Part shown: positions 43,335 through 51,917 of the stretch, piece after piece | Position numbering within the stretch: the first letter of the stretch is position 1 | How the letters are laid out: every line of letters begins with the position of its first letter | Source: Fluviibacter sp039805725 | GTDB lineage: Bacteria > Pseudomonadota > Gammaproteobacteria > Burkholderiales > Rhodocyclaceae | Direction of reading: 5' to 3' | Length of the DNA stretch: 64,000 nt | Assembly: GCA_039805725.1 (NCBI GenBank) | Contig: JBDLTT010000051.1 | Coordinates: 1 to 64,000, forward strand | Program-made: the position numbers and the translations under genes | Notes under the pieces: model-generated | What the model was told of the DNA's origin: nothing | Seen by the model: only the letters and a program-made list of their open reading frames with translations | The model's database searches: none

Positions 43335-44993
43335 ATGCGCACTATATTACAGAGTCCAGCGCATCACCGGCCATCTATCTTGAACCTCACCGCAACCCAT
43401 TCGCCGACCCGATCCCACTTCGACGTGCTGATCATCGGCAGCGGCTTGGCCGGTCAAAGCTCGGCGCTGTGTCTGGCCGATGCCGGACTCAAGGTCGGCT
43501 TGGTCAGCAAGCGTGCCGTCACCGACTCTGCCTCCGGTTGGGCGCAGGGCGGCATTGCCGCCGTCCTCGATCGCACCGACTCTCTGGAAAGCCATATCGA
43601 AGACACGCTGAATGCAGGCGCGCACCTGAACGACCCGGCGGCCACCCGCTTCGCCGTCGAGCAAGCCCCCGAGGCCATCCAGTGGCTCATCGACCGCGGC
43701 GTGCCCTTTACCCGTGAAGACGGCAAATACCATCTCACGCGCGAAGGCGGCCACAGCCACCGCCGCGTGATTCACGTCGACGATGCCACCGGCGCCGCCG
43801 TCCAGGCCACGCTCACGCCACAGGTAATGAATCATCCGAACATCACGGTGATGGAAGACCATATCGTGGTCGACCTGATTACCGCCAAAAAGATCGGTCG
43901 ACAGCGTTTCTCGCGCGCCAATCGTTGCCTCGGCGCCTATGTCCTCGACAGCACTACGGGCACCGTGCACACCATGGCCGCAGCGCATACGCTGCTGGCC
44001 ACCGGCGGCGCCGGTAAGGTCTATCTCTATACGACCAACCCCGACACATCGACCGGTGACGGTATCGCCATGGCCTGGCGTGCCGGCTGTCGGATCGCCA
44101 ACATGGAATTCATCCAGTTTCACCCCACCTGCCTGTATCACCCGAAGGAAAAGTCGTTCCTGATCAGCGAAGCTGTTCGTGGTGAAGGCGGTCTGCTCAA
44201 ACGGCCGGACGGTACACGCTTTATGGACGAGTACGATCCGCGCGCCGAACTGGCCCCACGCGATATCGTGGCGCGCGCCATTGACGCCGAAATGAAGCGG
44301 CATGGGCTGGACTGTGTCTACCTCGACATCAGCCACCAACCCGCCGAGTTCGTAAAGACTCACTTCCCGACGATTTATGAACGTTGTCGCCAACTCGGTA
44401 TCGACATTACCCGGGAACCGATTCCCGTCGTGCCTGCCGCCCATTACACCTGTGGCGGCGTGATCGTCGATCAGCACGCACGTACAGATATTCCCGGTCT
44501 CTATGCGGCCGGCGAAGTGACCTGTAGCGGCCTGCATGGCGCCAACCGCCTGGCCTCGAACTCGCTACTGGAATGTCTGGTGTATGCACGTGCAGCCTCG
44601 GATGACATCATCGCCCATCCCCAACCGATATCCGATAATTTGCCGCTGTGGGATGAAAGCCGCGTCACCGATGCCGATGAAGAAATCGTCATTTCACACA
44701 ACTGGGATGAGTTACGCCGTTTCATGTGGGACTACGTCGGCATTGTGCGCACCACTAAGCGTCTGTTACGCGCCCAACATCGTATCCGCCTACTCTTCCG
44801 CGAGATCGACGAGTTCTACGCTAATTTCCGCATCAGCCATGACCTACTGGAGCTACGAAATCTGGTGCAGACGGCCGATCTCATTGTGCGTTCGGCGCTC
44901 AAACGCAAAGAAAGCCGTGGCCTGCATTACTCGCGGGATTATCCCGATACACTGAAGCAGGCGAAGAACACCATATTGCGAAAAAGAATTTAA
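43335..44993 (+). CDS. nadB: L-aspartate oxidase
   Basis: A flavoenzyme of de novo NAD synthesis that oxidises L-aspartate to iminoaspartate for NadA. FAD-binding LIIGSGLAGQSSAL near the N-terminus, SGWAQGGIAAV, and the succinate dehydrogenase-like active-site block HPTCLY with RGEGG are present. The C-terminal helical domain ends in ESRGLHYSRDYP. The start is uncertain: the ATG at 43335 has AGGAAG upstream (553 residues), but it overlaps a TAGAAT -10-like box, and a TTG at 43380 gives MNLTATHS, closer to the E. coli N-terminus and length. The frame further upstream is antisense to rpoE. Its stop overlaps the ygfX-like stop by four bases. Confidence 0.95.
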   Translation: MRTILQSPAHHRPSILNLTATHSPTRSHFDVLIIGSGLAGQSSALCLADAGLKVGLVSKRAVTDSASGWAQGGIAAVLDRTDSLESHIEDTLNAGAHLNDPAATRFAVEQAPEAIQWLIDRGVPFTREDGKYHLTREGGHSHRRVIHVDDATGAAVQATLTPQVMNHPNITVMEDHIVVDLITAKKIGRQRFSRANRCLGAYVLDSTTGTVHTMAAAHTLLATGGAGKVYLYTTNPDTSTGDGIAMAWRAGCRIANMEFIQFHPTCLYHPKEKSFLISEAVRGEGGLLKRPDGTRFMDEYDPRAELAPRDIVARAIDAEMKRHGLDCVYLDISHQPAEFVKTHFPTIYERCRQLGIDITREPIPVVPAAHYTCGGVIVDQHARTDIPGLYAAGEVTCSGLHGANRLASNSLLECLVYARAASDDIIAHPQPISDNLPLWDESRVTDADEEIVISHNWDELRRFMWDYVGIVRTTKRLLRAQHRIRLLFREIDEFYANFRISHDLLELRNLVQTADLIVRSALKRKESRGLHYSRDYPDTLKQAKNTILRKRI

Positions 44994-45454
44994 CGGTTGG
45001 CCAACTGCCGGCGCGTTAACCGGGCCCATATCAGTAATCGCCGCCACTCGAGGTATTGGCCATCGCCCAGGCTGTCCGGTAGCAATACCACGGTATGATT
45101 GAGCCAAGATGGCAAACGACCTGGCGCCTGCGAATCCCGCTCAAACTGCAGCACAATCAACCAGGGATAGACGCTGGCATGCGTGCAGCGCAAGACCATT
45201 TCGGCCGGAGTCTGATCCAGCAGCACGCTGCACCCCAACGGCCGATAGCTGAACATCAGCGTGCAGGCGGGAATACGGGTGCGACGCCAGCCATCGGCAA
45301 AAATCGCCGCTAGCGCCAGAATCGCCACCACCAGTTCAGCGCCCGACAAACGCGTCTGGCTGATGCCGAGCAAGCTCAGCAGCAGGACCAAAAGCAACGC
45401 CGCCCGGAGGCGGCGTGATGCCATCGGCCGGAGTTCAAACCGGCGACGATTCAT
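44990..45454 (-). CDS. YgfX family membrane protein
   Basis: A 154-residue protein with two closely spaced N-terminal TM helices (about 15-33 and 38-53) and a cytosolic part ending in HTVVLLPDSLGDGQYLEWRRLLIWARL, the LPDSL...RRL pattern of YgfX/CptA. In E. coli YgfX is an inner-membrane protein paired with SdhE, linked to cytoskeleton inhibition and stress. SdhE is not seen here. It starts five bases after the fabF stop, so it rides on the fab transcript, and it faces nadB with a four-base stop overlap. Confidence 0.7.
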   Translation of the reverse strand: MNRRRFELRPMASRRLRAALLLVLLLSLLGISQTRLSGAELVVAILALAAIFADGWRRTRIPACTLMFSYRPLGCSVLLDQTPAEMVLRCTHASVYPWLIVLQFERDSQAPGRLPSWLNHTVVLLPDSLGDGQYLEWRRLLIWARLTRRQLANR

Positions 45455-45459
45455 GATGC

Positions 45460-46689
45460 TCAGACGCGTTTGAAGACCAGCGACCCGTTAGTGCCGCCAA
45501 AACCGAAGTTGTTCTTCAGTGCGACATCGATTTTCATCTCGCGTGCCGTATTGGCGCAGTAATCCAGGTCGCACTCCGGATCCTGATTAAAGATATTGAT
45601 GGTCGGCGGCGAAATCTGGTTGTGCACGGCCAGCACGGTAAACACCGACTCCAGACCACCAGCGCCACCCAGCAGGTGACCGGTCATCGACTTGGTCGAG
45701 TTTACGACCAGTTTTTTGGCGTCGGCACCGAACAGTAGCTTGATCGCTTCGGTTTCGTTCTTATCCCCGAGCGGCGTCGAGGTACCGTGCGCGTTCAGAT
45801 ATTGCACATCACCCGTATTCACACCGGCATTCTTCAGTGCGGCGGCCATACTGCGCTTCGGACCGTCGGTATCCGGCGCGGTCATGTGATACGCGTCACC
45901 GCTCATGCCAAAACCGCCAAGCTCGGCATAAATCTTGGCGCCACGCGCCTTGGCGTGTTCGTATTCTTCCAGCACCAGAACCCCGGCACCCTCACCCAGC
46001 ACGAAGCCATCACGGTCTTTGTCCCATGGACGGCTAGCGGTCGCCGGATCATCGTTACGCTCAGACAGCGCACGGGCGGCACAGAAGCCACCCAGACCCA
46101 GCGGCGAAATCGTTGATTCGGCGCCACCGGCAACCATGATATCGGCGTCGCCGTATTCGATCAGGCGGCCAGCCATACCGATGGCGTGCAGACCGGTCGT
46201 ACAGGCAGTAACCGTGGCGATGTTCGGGCCTTTGAATCCGTACATGATCGACAGGTTGCCCGAGATCATATTGATGATCGAGCCCGGCACGAAGAACGGC
46301 GAGATCTTGCGCACGCCGGCGGCATCATAGGTCGCTTTGGTGTCTTCGATCATCGGCAGACCGCCAATGCCCGAACCCACGCAGATCCCGATGCGCTCGG
46401 CGTTGGCCGGATGCTCGGTCAGACCGGCATCGCGGATCGCCTGAATACCGGCCGCCATACCATAGTGGATAAAGGTATCCATGCGGCGGGCTTCTTTGGC
46501 CGGCAGATAGTCGGCAACGTTGAAGCCTTTGACTTCACCGGCGATGCGTGAAGGAAACGTGCTGGCATCGAAACGTGTCACTGCCGTAATGCCGCTCTTA
46601 CCGGCAACCAGGTTAGCCCAGGCCTCCGGGACGGTGTTACCTACCGGGCTGATGACGCCCAATCCTGTGACGACAACGCGACGACGCAT
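45460..46689 (-). CDS. fabF: 3-oxoacyl-ACP synthase II
   Basis: KAS II, the elongating condensing enzyme of type II fatty acid synthesis. From the ATG at 46689 (409 residues; AAGGAG seven bases upstream) the catalytic Cys163 lies in TACTTG, with the two histidines in NAHGTSTPLGD and TKSMTGHLLGGAGG, and the thiolase-fold glycine loop NNFGFGGTN near the end. The longer frame opening at 46716 is rejected for lack of a ribosome site. It is separated from acpP by a 94-base gap with a GC-rich hairpin, the usual acpP-fabF arrangement. Confidence 0.97.
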   Translation of the reverse strand: MRRRVVVTGLGVISPVGNTVPEAWANLVAGKSGITAVTRFDASTFPSRIAGEVKGFNVADYLPAKEARRMDTFIHYGMAAGIQAIRDAGLTEHPANAERIGICVGSGIGGLPMIEDTKATYDAAGVRKISPFFVPGSIINMISGNLSIMYGFKGPNIATVTACTTGLHAIGMAGRLIEYGDADIMVAGGAESTISPLGLGGFCAARALSERNDDPATASRPWDKDRDGFVLGEGAGVLVLEEYEHAKARGAKIYAELGGFGMSGDAYHMTAPDTDGPKRSMAAALKNAGVNTGDVQYLNAHGTSTPLGDKNETEAIKLLFGADAKKLVVNSTKSMTGHLLGGAGGLESVFTVLAVHNQISPPTINIFNQDPECDLDYCANTAREMKIDVALKNNFGFGGTNGSLVFKRV

Positions 46690-46738
46690 GTCTGCTCCTT
46701 CAGCGACCCGGCGCAAATCCGGGCTTAGATAAAATTAC

Positions 46739-46760
46739 GGCCGACACGAAAGCGTCGGCC
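46739..46760 (-). terminator. Hairpin between acpP and fabF
   Basis: A GGCCGAC / GTCGGCC stem around an 8-base loop, followed on the minus strand by GTAATTTTAT. Probably a partial terminator that lets acpP be made in excess over fabF. Confidence 0.55.
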
Positions 46761-46783
46761 GCAGTGACGCAACAAGCGACAAA

Positions 46784-47020
46784 TTACTTCTGATGCGACT
46801 TGACGTAGTCGATCGCTTGCTGAACCGTGGTGATCTTCTCGGCATCTTCATCCGGAATTTCGCATTCGAATTCCTCTTCGAGTGCCATCACGAGTTCAAC
46901 CGTATCCAGCGAATCTGCGCCCAGATCATCCACGAACGACGACTCATTCTTCACGTCTGCTTCGTTGACGCCGAGTTGTTCGGCCACGATCTTTTTGACG
47001 CGCTGTTCGATGTTATCCAT
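46784..47020 (-). CDS. acpP: Acyl carrier protein
   Basis: The 78-residue acidic carrier of growing acyl chains. The phosphopantetheine serine is Ser37 in DLGADSLDTVELVMALE, which AcpS (gene at 34188-34565) modifies. Helix II and the acidic loop EFECEIPDEDAEKI are standard. AGGAGC precedes the ATG. A 112-base gap to fabG with a TAGAAT box suggests its own promoter in addition to read-through, consistent with the high need for this protein. Confidence 0.98.
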   Translation of the reverse strand: MDNIEQRVKKIVAEQLGVNEADVKNESSFVDDLGADSLDTVELVMALEEEFECEIPDEDAEKITTVQQAIDYVKSHQK

Positions 47021-47067
47021 TGAAGCTCCTATTACCCTTCTTAGTAGGTGGTGGAAAAGCAGGCTCT

Positions 47068-47073
47068 ATTCTA
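47068..47073 (-). promoter_or_regulatory. Candidate acpP promoter -10 box
   Basis: TAGAAT on the minus strand within GGTAGAATAG, 47 bases before the acpP ATG. The -35 region 17 bases up (TTTCGC) is weak. The same GTAGAATAG context precedes lepA and the haemoglobin gene. Confidence 0.4.
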
Positions 47074-47132
47074 CCAAAACACAGAAAAGCGCGAAACTTT
47101 CCTTGAACTTTCCTGTGTGCGGTGCAAAAAAC

Positions 47133-47873
47133 TTAGGGCAGGTACATACCGCCGTTGACGTGGATGGTGGTGCCGGTCACGTAGGACGCGGCCGGCGACA
47201 CCAGGTAAGACACCGCCGCCGCGATATCTTCCGGGGTACCGAGGCGACCCAGCGGAATATTGCCCAGCAGTGCGGTTTTCTGGCCCTCGTCCAACGCCTT
47301 GGTCATATCGGTGTCGATAAACCCCGGTGCGACGCAATTGACGGTAATACCGCGGCTACCCAGTTCCCGGGCCAGCGAACGGGTCATGCCGCTCACACCG
47401 GCCTTGGCGGCGCAATAGTTAGCCTGACCCGCATTGCCGGCGTGCCCAACGACCGAAGTGATGTTGACGATCCGCCCGGTACGCGCCTTCATCATGCCGC
47501 GCATCACGGCGCGGCACATGCGGAAGACCGCCTTCAGGTTGGTATCGAGCACATCATCCCAGTCTTCGTCCTTCATGCGCATGGCCAGGGTGTCGCGGGT
47601 AATGCCCGCGTTATTCACCAAAACCGTGATCGCCGCACCGGTTTTGGCTTCGATATCGGCAATAAGCGCATCCACGCCAGCGGCATCACGCACATCCAGC
47701 GCCGCGCCCCACCCTGCACCGCCGGCGGCCTTGATGGCTTCGGTAATGCTGGCAGCACCAGCATCGCTGGTGGCCGTACCGATGACGGTCATGCCCTGAC
47801 GGGTCAGTTCCATGGCGATGGCGCGACCAATACCGCGCGATGCGCCGGTGACGAGTGCAACTGTGGCAGTCAT
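47133..47873 (-). CDS. fabG: 3-oxoacyl-ACP reductase
   Basis: An NADPH-dependent short-chain reductase that makes 3-hydroxyacyl-ACP. The 246 residues have the Rossmann motif TGASRGIGRAIA (residues 10-21), NNAGI, the catalytic serine in NITSVVGHAGN, Tyr and Lys in NYCAAKAG, and the FabG C-terminus TIHVNGGMYLP. It lies 9 bases after the fabD stop in the fabD-fabG-acpP order. The protein is of usual length and complete. Confidence 0.98.
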   Translation of the reverse strand: MTATVALVTGASRGIGRAIAMELTRQGMTVIGTATSDAGAASITEAIKAAGGAGWGAALDVRDAAGVDALIADIEAKTGAAITVLVNNAGITRDTLAMRMKDEDWDDVLDTNLKAVFRMCRAVMRGMMKARTGRIVNITSVVGHAGNAGQANYCAAKAGVSGMTRSLARELGSRGITVNCVAPGFIDTDMTKALDEGQKTALLGNIPLGRLGTPEDIAAAVSYLVSPAASYVTGTTIHVNGGMYLP

Positions 47874-47882
47874 AAAGATTCC

Positions 47883-48809
47883 TTAGCTCAGAGAAAGATT
47901 GGCGTTCACCGATTCGGCATCGGCCAGAGCAACACCCGTAATACCATCGGCACAACGCTTGGTCAGACCGGCCAGCACCTTACCCGGGCCACATTCAGCG
48001 GCCGTGGTCACGCCCATCGAGGCCATTTTCTGGATGATCTCGACCCAGCGCACCGGTTTGGCGGCCTGGCGCACCAGAGCGTCTTTGATCCTGGCCGGAT
48101 CAGTTTCAATGGCGACGTCGACGTTGTTGATCACCGGAATCACCGGGGTCGCCACGGCGATATCCGCCAGAGCCACCGCCAGGCGATCGGCTGCCGGCTT
48201 GAGCAGCGACGAATGGAACGGCGCCGACACCGGCAGCAATACCGCGCGCTTGGCGCCACGCGCCTTACACGCTTCACAGGCGCGTTCGACGGCGCCCTTG
48301 TGGCCAGCGATCACGGTTTGACCCGGGGCGTTGAAGTTCACCGGCTCAACCACTTCACCCTGGGCGGCTTCGGCACAGGCGGCGGCAATGCCGTCATCGT
48401 CCAGACCCAGAATCGCGGCCATGGCCCCGGTACCGGCCGGCACAGCTTCTTGCATGGCGGCGGCACGCAGGCGCACCAGCGGCACGGCATCGGCCAGTTT
48501 CAGAGCACCGGCTGCCACCAGCGCCGAATATTCACCCAGGCTATGACCGGCAACAACGGCGGGTGTTTTACCGCCCAGGCTTTCCCATAGGCGCCAGGCA
48601 GCGACACCGGCGGTGAGCATAATCGGTTGGGTATTTACCGTCAGCGCCAGCTTCTCGGCCGGGCCTTCGGCAACCATCGTCCACAAATCTTCACCCAGTG
48701 CGGCCGAGGCTTCATCAAAGGTGGCGCGCACCACCGGCGCATCACCATAGGCGGCCATCATGCCGACTGATTGGGAACCCTGACCGGGAAAGACAAACGC
48801 AAAAGTCAT
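47883..48809 (-). CDS. fabD: Malonyl-CoA:ACP transacylase
   Basis: FabD loads malonyl groups onto AcpP. From the ATG at 48809 (308 residues; TTGGAG seven bases upstream) it begins MTFAFVFPGQGSQSVGMM and has the nucleophile Ser90 in GHSLGEYSAL, the substrate Arg in LVRLRAAAMQEAVP and the catalytic His in SAPFHSSLL. An upstream in-frame start at 48821 has a worse ribosome site. A 140-base gap to fabH is longer than others in this cluster. Confidence 0.97.
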   Translation of the reverse strand: MTFAFVFPGQGSQSVGMMAAYGDAPVVRATFDEASAALGEDLWTMVAEGPAEKLALTVNTQPIMLTAGVAAWRLWESLGGKTPAVVAGHSLGEYSALVAAGALKLADAVPLVRLRAAAMQEAVPAGTGAMAAILGLDDDGIAAACAEAAQGEVVEPVNFNAPGQTVIAGHKGAVERACEACKARGAKRAVLLPVSAPFHSSLLKPAADRLAVALADIAVATPVIPVINNVDVAIETDPARIKDALVRQAAKPVRWVEIIQKMASMGVTTAAECGPGKVLAGLTKRCADGITGVALADAESVNANLSLS

Positions 48810-48949
48810 ACAAGACTCCAAAAGATTAAATCAATCGTCGGATGGAATGAAGCGCAAGGCGCACGGAGCGCAGCGAACGAGACATATCACTAGGATAGGC
48901 GAGAGAGCGAGCACCGCGCAACACAGCGATTCGTCCAGTCCGTGATTGA
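48810..48949. other. Intergenic stretch fabH-fabD
   Basis: 140 bases between the fabH stop and the fabD start. The plus strand reads as GA/GC-rich, simple-looking sequence (for example GCGAGAGAGCGAGCACCGCG). No hairpin with T-run and no consensus promoter was found on the minus strand. Possibly a degraded dispersed repeat. Confidence 0.4.
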
Positions 48950-49924
48950 TCAGTAGCGGAGCAGCACACTGCCCCAGGTGAAACCACCGCCCACCCCTTG
49001 GAGCATTAACGTCTGACCACGTTTCACGCGGCCGTCTTTAACGGCTTCATCCAGCGCCAGCGGCACTGACGCGGCCGACGTATTGCCATGATGATCCACG
49101 GTGATGATCACACGATCCGTCGTCAGCGACAGACGCTTGCCGATGGCATCGATGATGCGCACATTGGCCTGATGCGGAATCAGCCAGTCGATCTGATCCG
49201 GCGATACACCCGCCGACTCGCAGCACTCGATGGCGCTGTCGGACAAGGCGCGCACGGCAAACTTGAAAACCGCCTGGCCATCCATGCGTAGAAACGGGTC
49301 GCCAACGACCTTACCGCTATGCACCTGACCCGGCACATTGAGAATATCGGATTGAGAACCATCGGCATGCAGGGAGGTTGCCAGAATGCCTGGTGTGTCG
49401 CTGGCCTTGAGCACCACGGCACCGGCGCCATCACCGAACAGCACGCAGGTACCGCGGTCTTCCCAGTCCATGATGCGCGAAAACACTTCGGCCCCTACAA
49501 CCAGCGCCGTCTTGTGGCTACCGGAACGGATAAATTTCTCGGCAATCGTCAGAGCGTAAACAAATCCCGAGCACACCGCTTGCACGTCAAAAGCGGTGGC
49601 ACCGACATTGCCGAGTTTGCCCTGCATCAGACAGGCCGTGCTCGGAAAAATCATGTCGGGCGTGGAAGTCGCCACAATGATCAGATCCAGATCGGCGGCG
49701 TCGACACCGGCATCAGCCAGTGCACGACGCGAGGCCTCTTCGGCCAACATGCTCGAGGTCATACCCTCCGGCGCATGGTGACGTGAGGCGATCCCGGTCC
49801 GGGTGACAATCCAGTCATCGCTGGAATCCAGACCCTTTTCCTTGATCAATGCCTCATTGGAGATCGGTGCGCCCGGCAGGTAACTACCAATACCAGCCAG
49901 CTGGGCGTAAATCGTTTGTGCCAT
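48950..49924 (-). CDS. fabH: 3-oxoacyl-ACP synthase III
   Basis: KAS III starts fatty acid chains by joining acetyl-CoA with malonyl-ACP. The 324 residues have the triad Cys118 (QAVCSGFVYAL), His (LIPHQANVRI) and Asn (HHGNTSAASVP). The N-terminal RTGIASRH motif is typical of FabH. Its ATG shares one base with the plsX stop (TGATG), so translation is coupled. It lies between plsX and fabD, the conserved order. Confidence 0.98.
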   Translation of the reverse strand: MAQTIYAQLAGIGSYLPGAPISNEALIKEKGLDSSDDWIVTRTGIASRHHAPEGMTSSMLAEEASRRALADAGVDAADLDLIIVATSTPDMIFPSTACLMQGKLGNVGATAFDVQAVCSGFVYALTIAEKFIRSGSHKTALVVGAEVFSRIMDWEDRGTCVLFGDGAGAVVLKASDTPGILATSLHADGSQSDILNVPGQVHSGKVVGDPFLRMDGQAVFKFAVRALSDSAIECCESAGVSPDQIDWLIPHQANVRIIDAIGKRLSLTTDRVIITVDHHGNTSAASVPLALDEAVKDGRVKRGQTLMLQGVGGGFTWGSVLLRY

Positions 49925-50997
49925 CAGGCATCTCCCGTTGCGTCTTCGTCCTTGGCCGGATCTTTGAGCAACGCTGCAGTGGTTGAAGCGGTAAAGCGGG
50001 ATACGCGATGCGCAATTTTTTCGATCACGCCGTTCTCCGCTTCGTGATAAGCCTCACGAAGGGCATAGCCGAATGCGAAGGCGTCGGCCGATCCATGACT
50101 TTTGATGACGGTGCCCTTGAGACCGAGCAGCGTCGCGCCGTTATAACGACGATGATCCAGGCGCTTCTTGAAACGGCTCAACACCGGCAACGCCAGCAGC
50201 GCGATCAGACGCGTCAACAGATTACGCTGGAATTCTTCGCGCAGATAACGACCCATCATCTGGGCCAGGCCTTCTGACACTTTCAGTGCGACGTTGCCGA
50301 CAAAGCCGTCACAGACGACGACATCAGCCTCACCCTTGTAGACACCATCACCTTCGACGTTGCCGACAAAGTTCAGGTCCGTCGCGCGCAGCAACTCGGC
50401 CGCCTGCTTCACGACCTCGTTACCCTTGATCTCTTCTTCACCGATATTGAGCAAGCCGACGCGCGGTTCGGCGATATGCTGCACGGCATTGGTCAACATG
50501 GAGGCCATGATACCGAACTGCAGCAGATGCTCCGCCGTGCAATCGACATTCGCGCCCAGATCCAGAATTCGGGTCTGACCCGTCATCGTCGGCACCACGG
50601 TACAGATCGCCGGGCGATCAATACCCGGCAGCATCTTCAGGACAAAACGGGAGATCGCCATCAGGGCGCCGGTATTGCCGGCCGACACGCAGGCATCGAC
50701 CGCGCCGGATTTCACCAGATTGATGGCCACACGCATCGATGAGTCTTTTTTATTGCGCAGGGCGAGCGCCGGCGGCTCATCCATCCCCACGACTTCACTG
50801 GCATGCACGATGTGCAAACGATCACGCACCGCCTTATCGGGGGATGCGCGGCGCAGACGGTTTTCCAATGCGGTGGATTTACCCACCAGCGTCAATTCAG
50901 CTTCCGGAAACTCGGCGGCAAACGCCAATGCAGCGGCAACCGTGACCTTGGGGCCATGGTCGCCACCCATACAGTCAATCGCGATTTTGACGGTCAT
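49924..50997 (-). CDS. plsX: Phosphate acyltransferase PlsX
   Basis: PlsX makes acyl-phosphate from acyl-ACP for PlsY in phosphatidic acid synthesis. The 357 residues start VKIAIDCMGGDHGP and contain AGNTGALMA, LDLGANVDC and VEGDGVYKGEADVVVCDGFVGNVALK, all family blocks. The C-terminal 20 residues (LLKDPAKDEDATGDA) are a short acidic tail. It links ribosomal protein L32 (55 bases upstream) and fabH, the standard rpmF-plsX-fabH arrangement. Confidence 0.97.
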   Translation of the reverse strand: MTVKIAIDCMGGDHGPKVTVAAALAFAAEFPEAELTLVGKSTALENRLRRASPDKAVRDRLHIVHASEVVGMDEPPALALRNKKDSSMRVAINLVKSGAVDACVSAGNTGALMAISRFVLKMLPGIDRPAICTVVPTMTGQTRILDLGANVDCTAEHLLQFGIMASMLTNAVQHIAEPRVGLLNIGEEEIKGNEVVKQAAELLRATDLNFVGNVEGDGVYKGEADVVVCDGFVGNVALKVSEGLAQMMGRYLREEFQRNLLTRLIALLALPVLSRFKKRLDHRRYNGATLLGLKGTVIKSHGSADAFAFGYALREAYHEAENGVIEKIAHRVSRFTASTTAALLKDPAKDEDATGDA

Positions 50998-51052
50998 ATC
51001 CGTTCAAAGCTCACGTTGATCGACGGTCAGGTAAAACGCCTGACCTGCCCGA

Positions 51053-51232
51053 TTAGGCGTCGGTTGTCTTAACAACCTTCTTGCCGCGGTAAACACCCGA
51101 CGGCGAAATGTGGTGACGACGATGCACTTCACCGGTCGTCGGCTCGATGGCCAGCGGCGGATTGCTCAGCGAATCATGGGCACGATGCATACCGCGCTTC
51201 GACGGGGATTTTTTGTTCTGTTGAACTGCCAT
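51053..51232 (-). CDS. rpmF: 50S ribosomal protein L32
   Basis: A 59-residue ribosomal protein, too short for a 60-residue open-frame cut-off but unmistakable. It begins MAVQQNKKSPSKRGMHRAHD, continues LSNPPLAIEPTTGEVHRRHHIS and ends in GVYRGKKVVKTTDA. AGGAG lies seven bases before the ATG. It lacks the four zinc-binding cysteines of the C+ form of L32, so it is a zinc-independent type. It stands between yceD and plsX as in E. coli. Confidence 0.97.
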   Translation of the reverse strand: MAVQQNKKSPSKRGMHRAHDSLSNPPLAIEPTTGEVHRRHHISPSGVYRGKKVVKTTDA

Positions 51233-51277
51233 GTTGATACTCCTAGTTAAATCGTAACTGCCTGAATTTCTATCGAC

Positions 51278-51802
51278 CTAATGCTTCAGGGTCTTTAGCT
51301 GCGCCAGCGCCGCAAACGGATGTTCATCGCCCGAATCGCTTACCGTCACCGGTAAGCCGCATTCTTCGTGCATGGGCACGATGGGCAGTGAAAGCATCAA
51401 TTCATCTTCCACCAACGCCAACGTCATCACGCGCGACGAATCGGGCATCGGAAGATATTCGACCGCATCGGCGCCCAAATCCTCTTCCAGGGCATCGAAT
51501 CGCTCCAATGCCGCTGCATCCGCCACCCATGCCACCGTGTGTTCGTGGTTGATCACCACGGTCACCGGCTGCAGGCAACGCTGACAGGACTGTTCCAGCT
51601 GTGCCGCCAGTGTAATCGTCATGGTGGGTTGCCGCTCTACACCAAAACCTGCGTGCAAGGACACCTGAACCATGCCAGATTGACTGACGAGCAGATCGGC
51701 CAGACGCGTAAAATCAGACACCGGCACATCGCCGCTCCAGGCAAAGGCCTCGCGCGCGGCAACGGTCGGGTCAAAACTTTCCGGCAAACCGGCAGATGAC
51801 AT
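51278..51802 (-). CDS. yceD: YceD family (DUF177) protein, 23S rRNA accumulation protein
   Basis: YceD is a small protein encoded with L32 and needed for normal 23S rRNA levels; its biochemistry is unclear. From the ATG at 51802 the protein has 174 residues with the DUF177 pair in LEQSCQRCLQPV (two Cys), DDL-like acidic ALEEDLGADAVEYLP and the end NPFAALA-like HPFAALAQLKTLK. The longer frame opening at 51919 is antisense to the maf start and is rejected. A promoter (TCAACA-N17-TATCAT) lies just upstream, so this is probably the first gene of the yceD-rpmF-plsX-fab operon. Confidence 0.92.
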   Translation of the reverse strand: MSSAGLPESFDPTVAAREAFAWSGDVPVSDFTRLADLLVSQSGMVQVSLHAGFGVERQPTMTITLAAQLEQSCQRCLQPVTVVINHEHTVAWVADAAALERFDALEEDLGADAVEYLPMPDSSRVMTLALVEDELMLSLPIVPMHEECGLPVTVSDSGDEHPFAALAQLKTLKH

Positions 51803-51830
51803 CCAGATCTGTCCCGTTGAAAAACGGCGA

Positions 51831-51859
51831 ATGATACCATCCGCAGGCCGAATTGTTGA
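51831..51859 (-). promoter_or_regulatory. Promoter of the yceD-rpmF-plsX-fab cluster
   Basis: On the minus strand TCAACA (51854-51859) and TATCAT (51831-51836) are separated by 17 bases, 29 bases before the yceD ATG. It lies in the divergent gap with maf. Confidence 0.55.
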
Positions 51860-51917
51860 GGTTTTTGTGGTGATAAACCTCGCCAACCCTTTGAATGCTA
51901 TCGAAAGCACGCTCATC

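Noticed and set aside
43347..44537. 396-codon minus-strand frame opposite nadB
   Set aside because: Antisense shadow without motifs; nadB is certain.
46827..48590. 587-codon plus-strand frame spanning acpP, fabG and fabD
   Set aside because: It crosses three well-supported genes on the other strand and reads as Gly/His/Arg-rich sequence.
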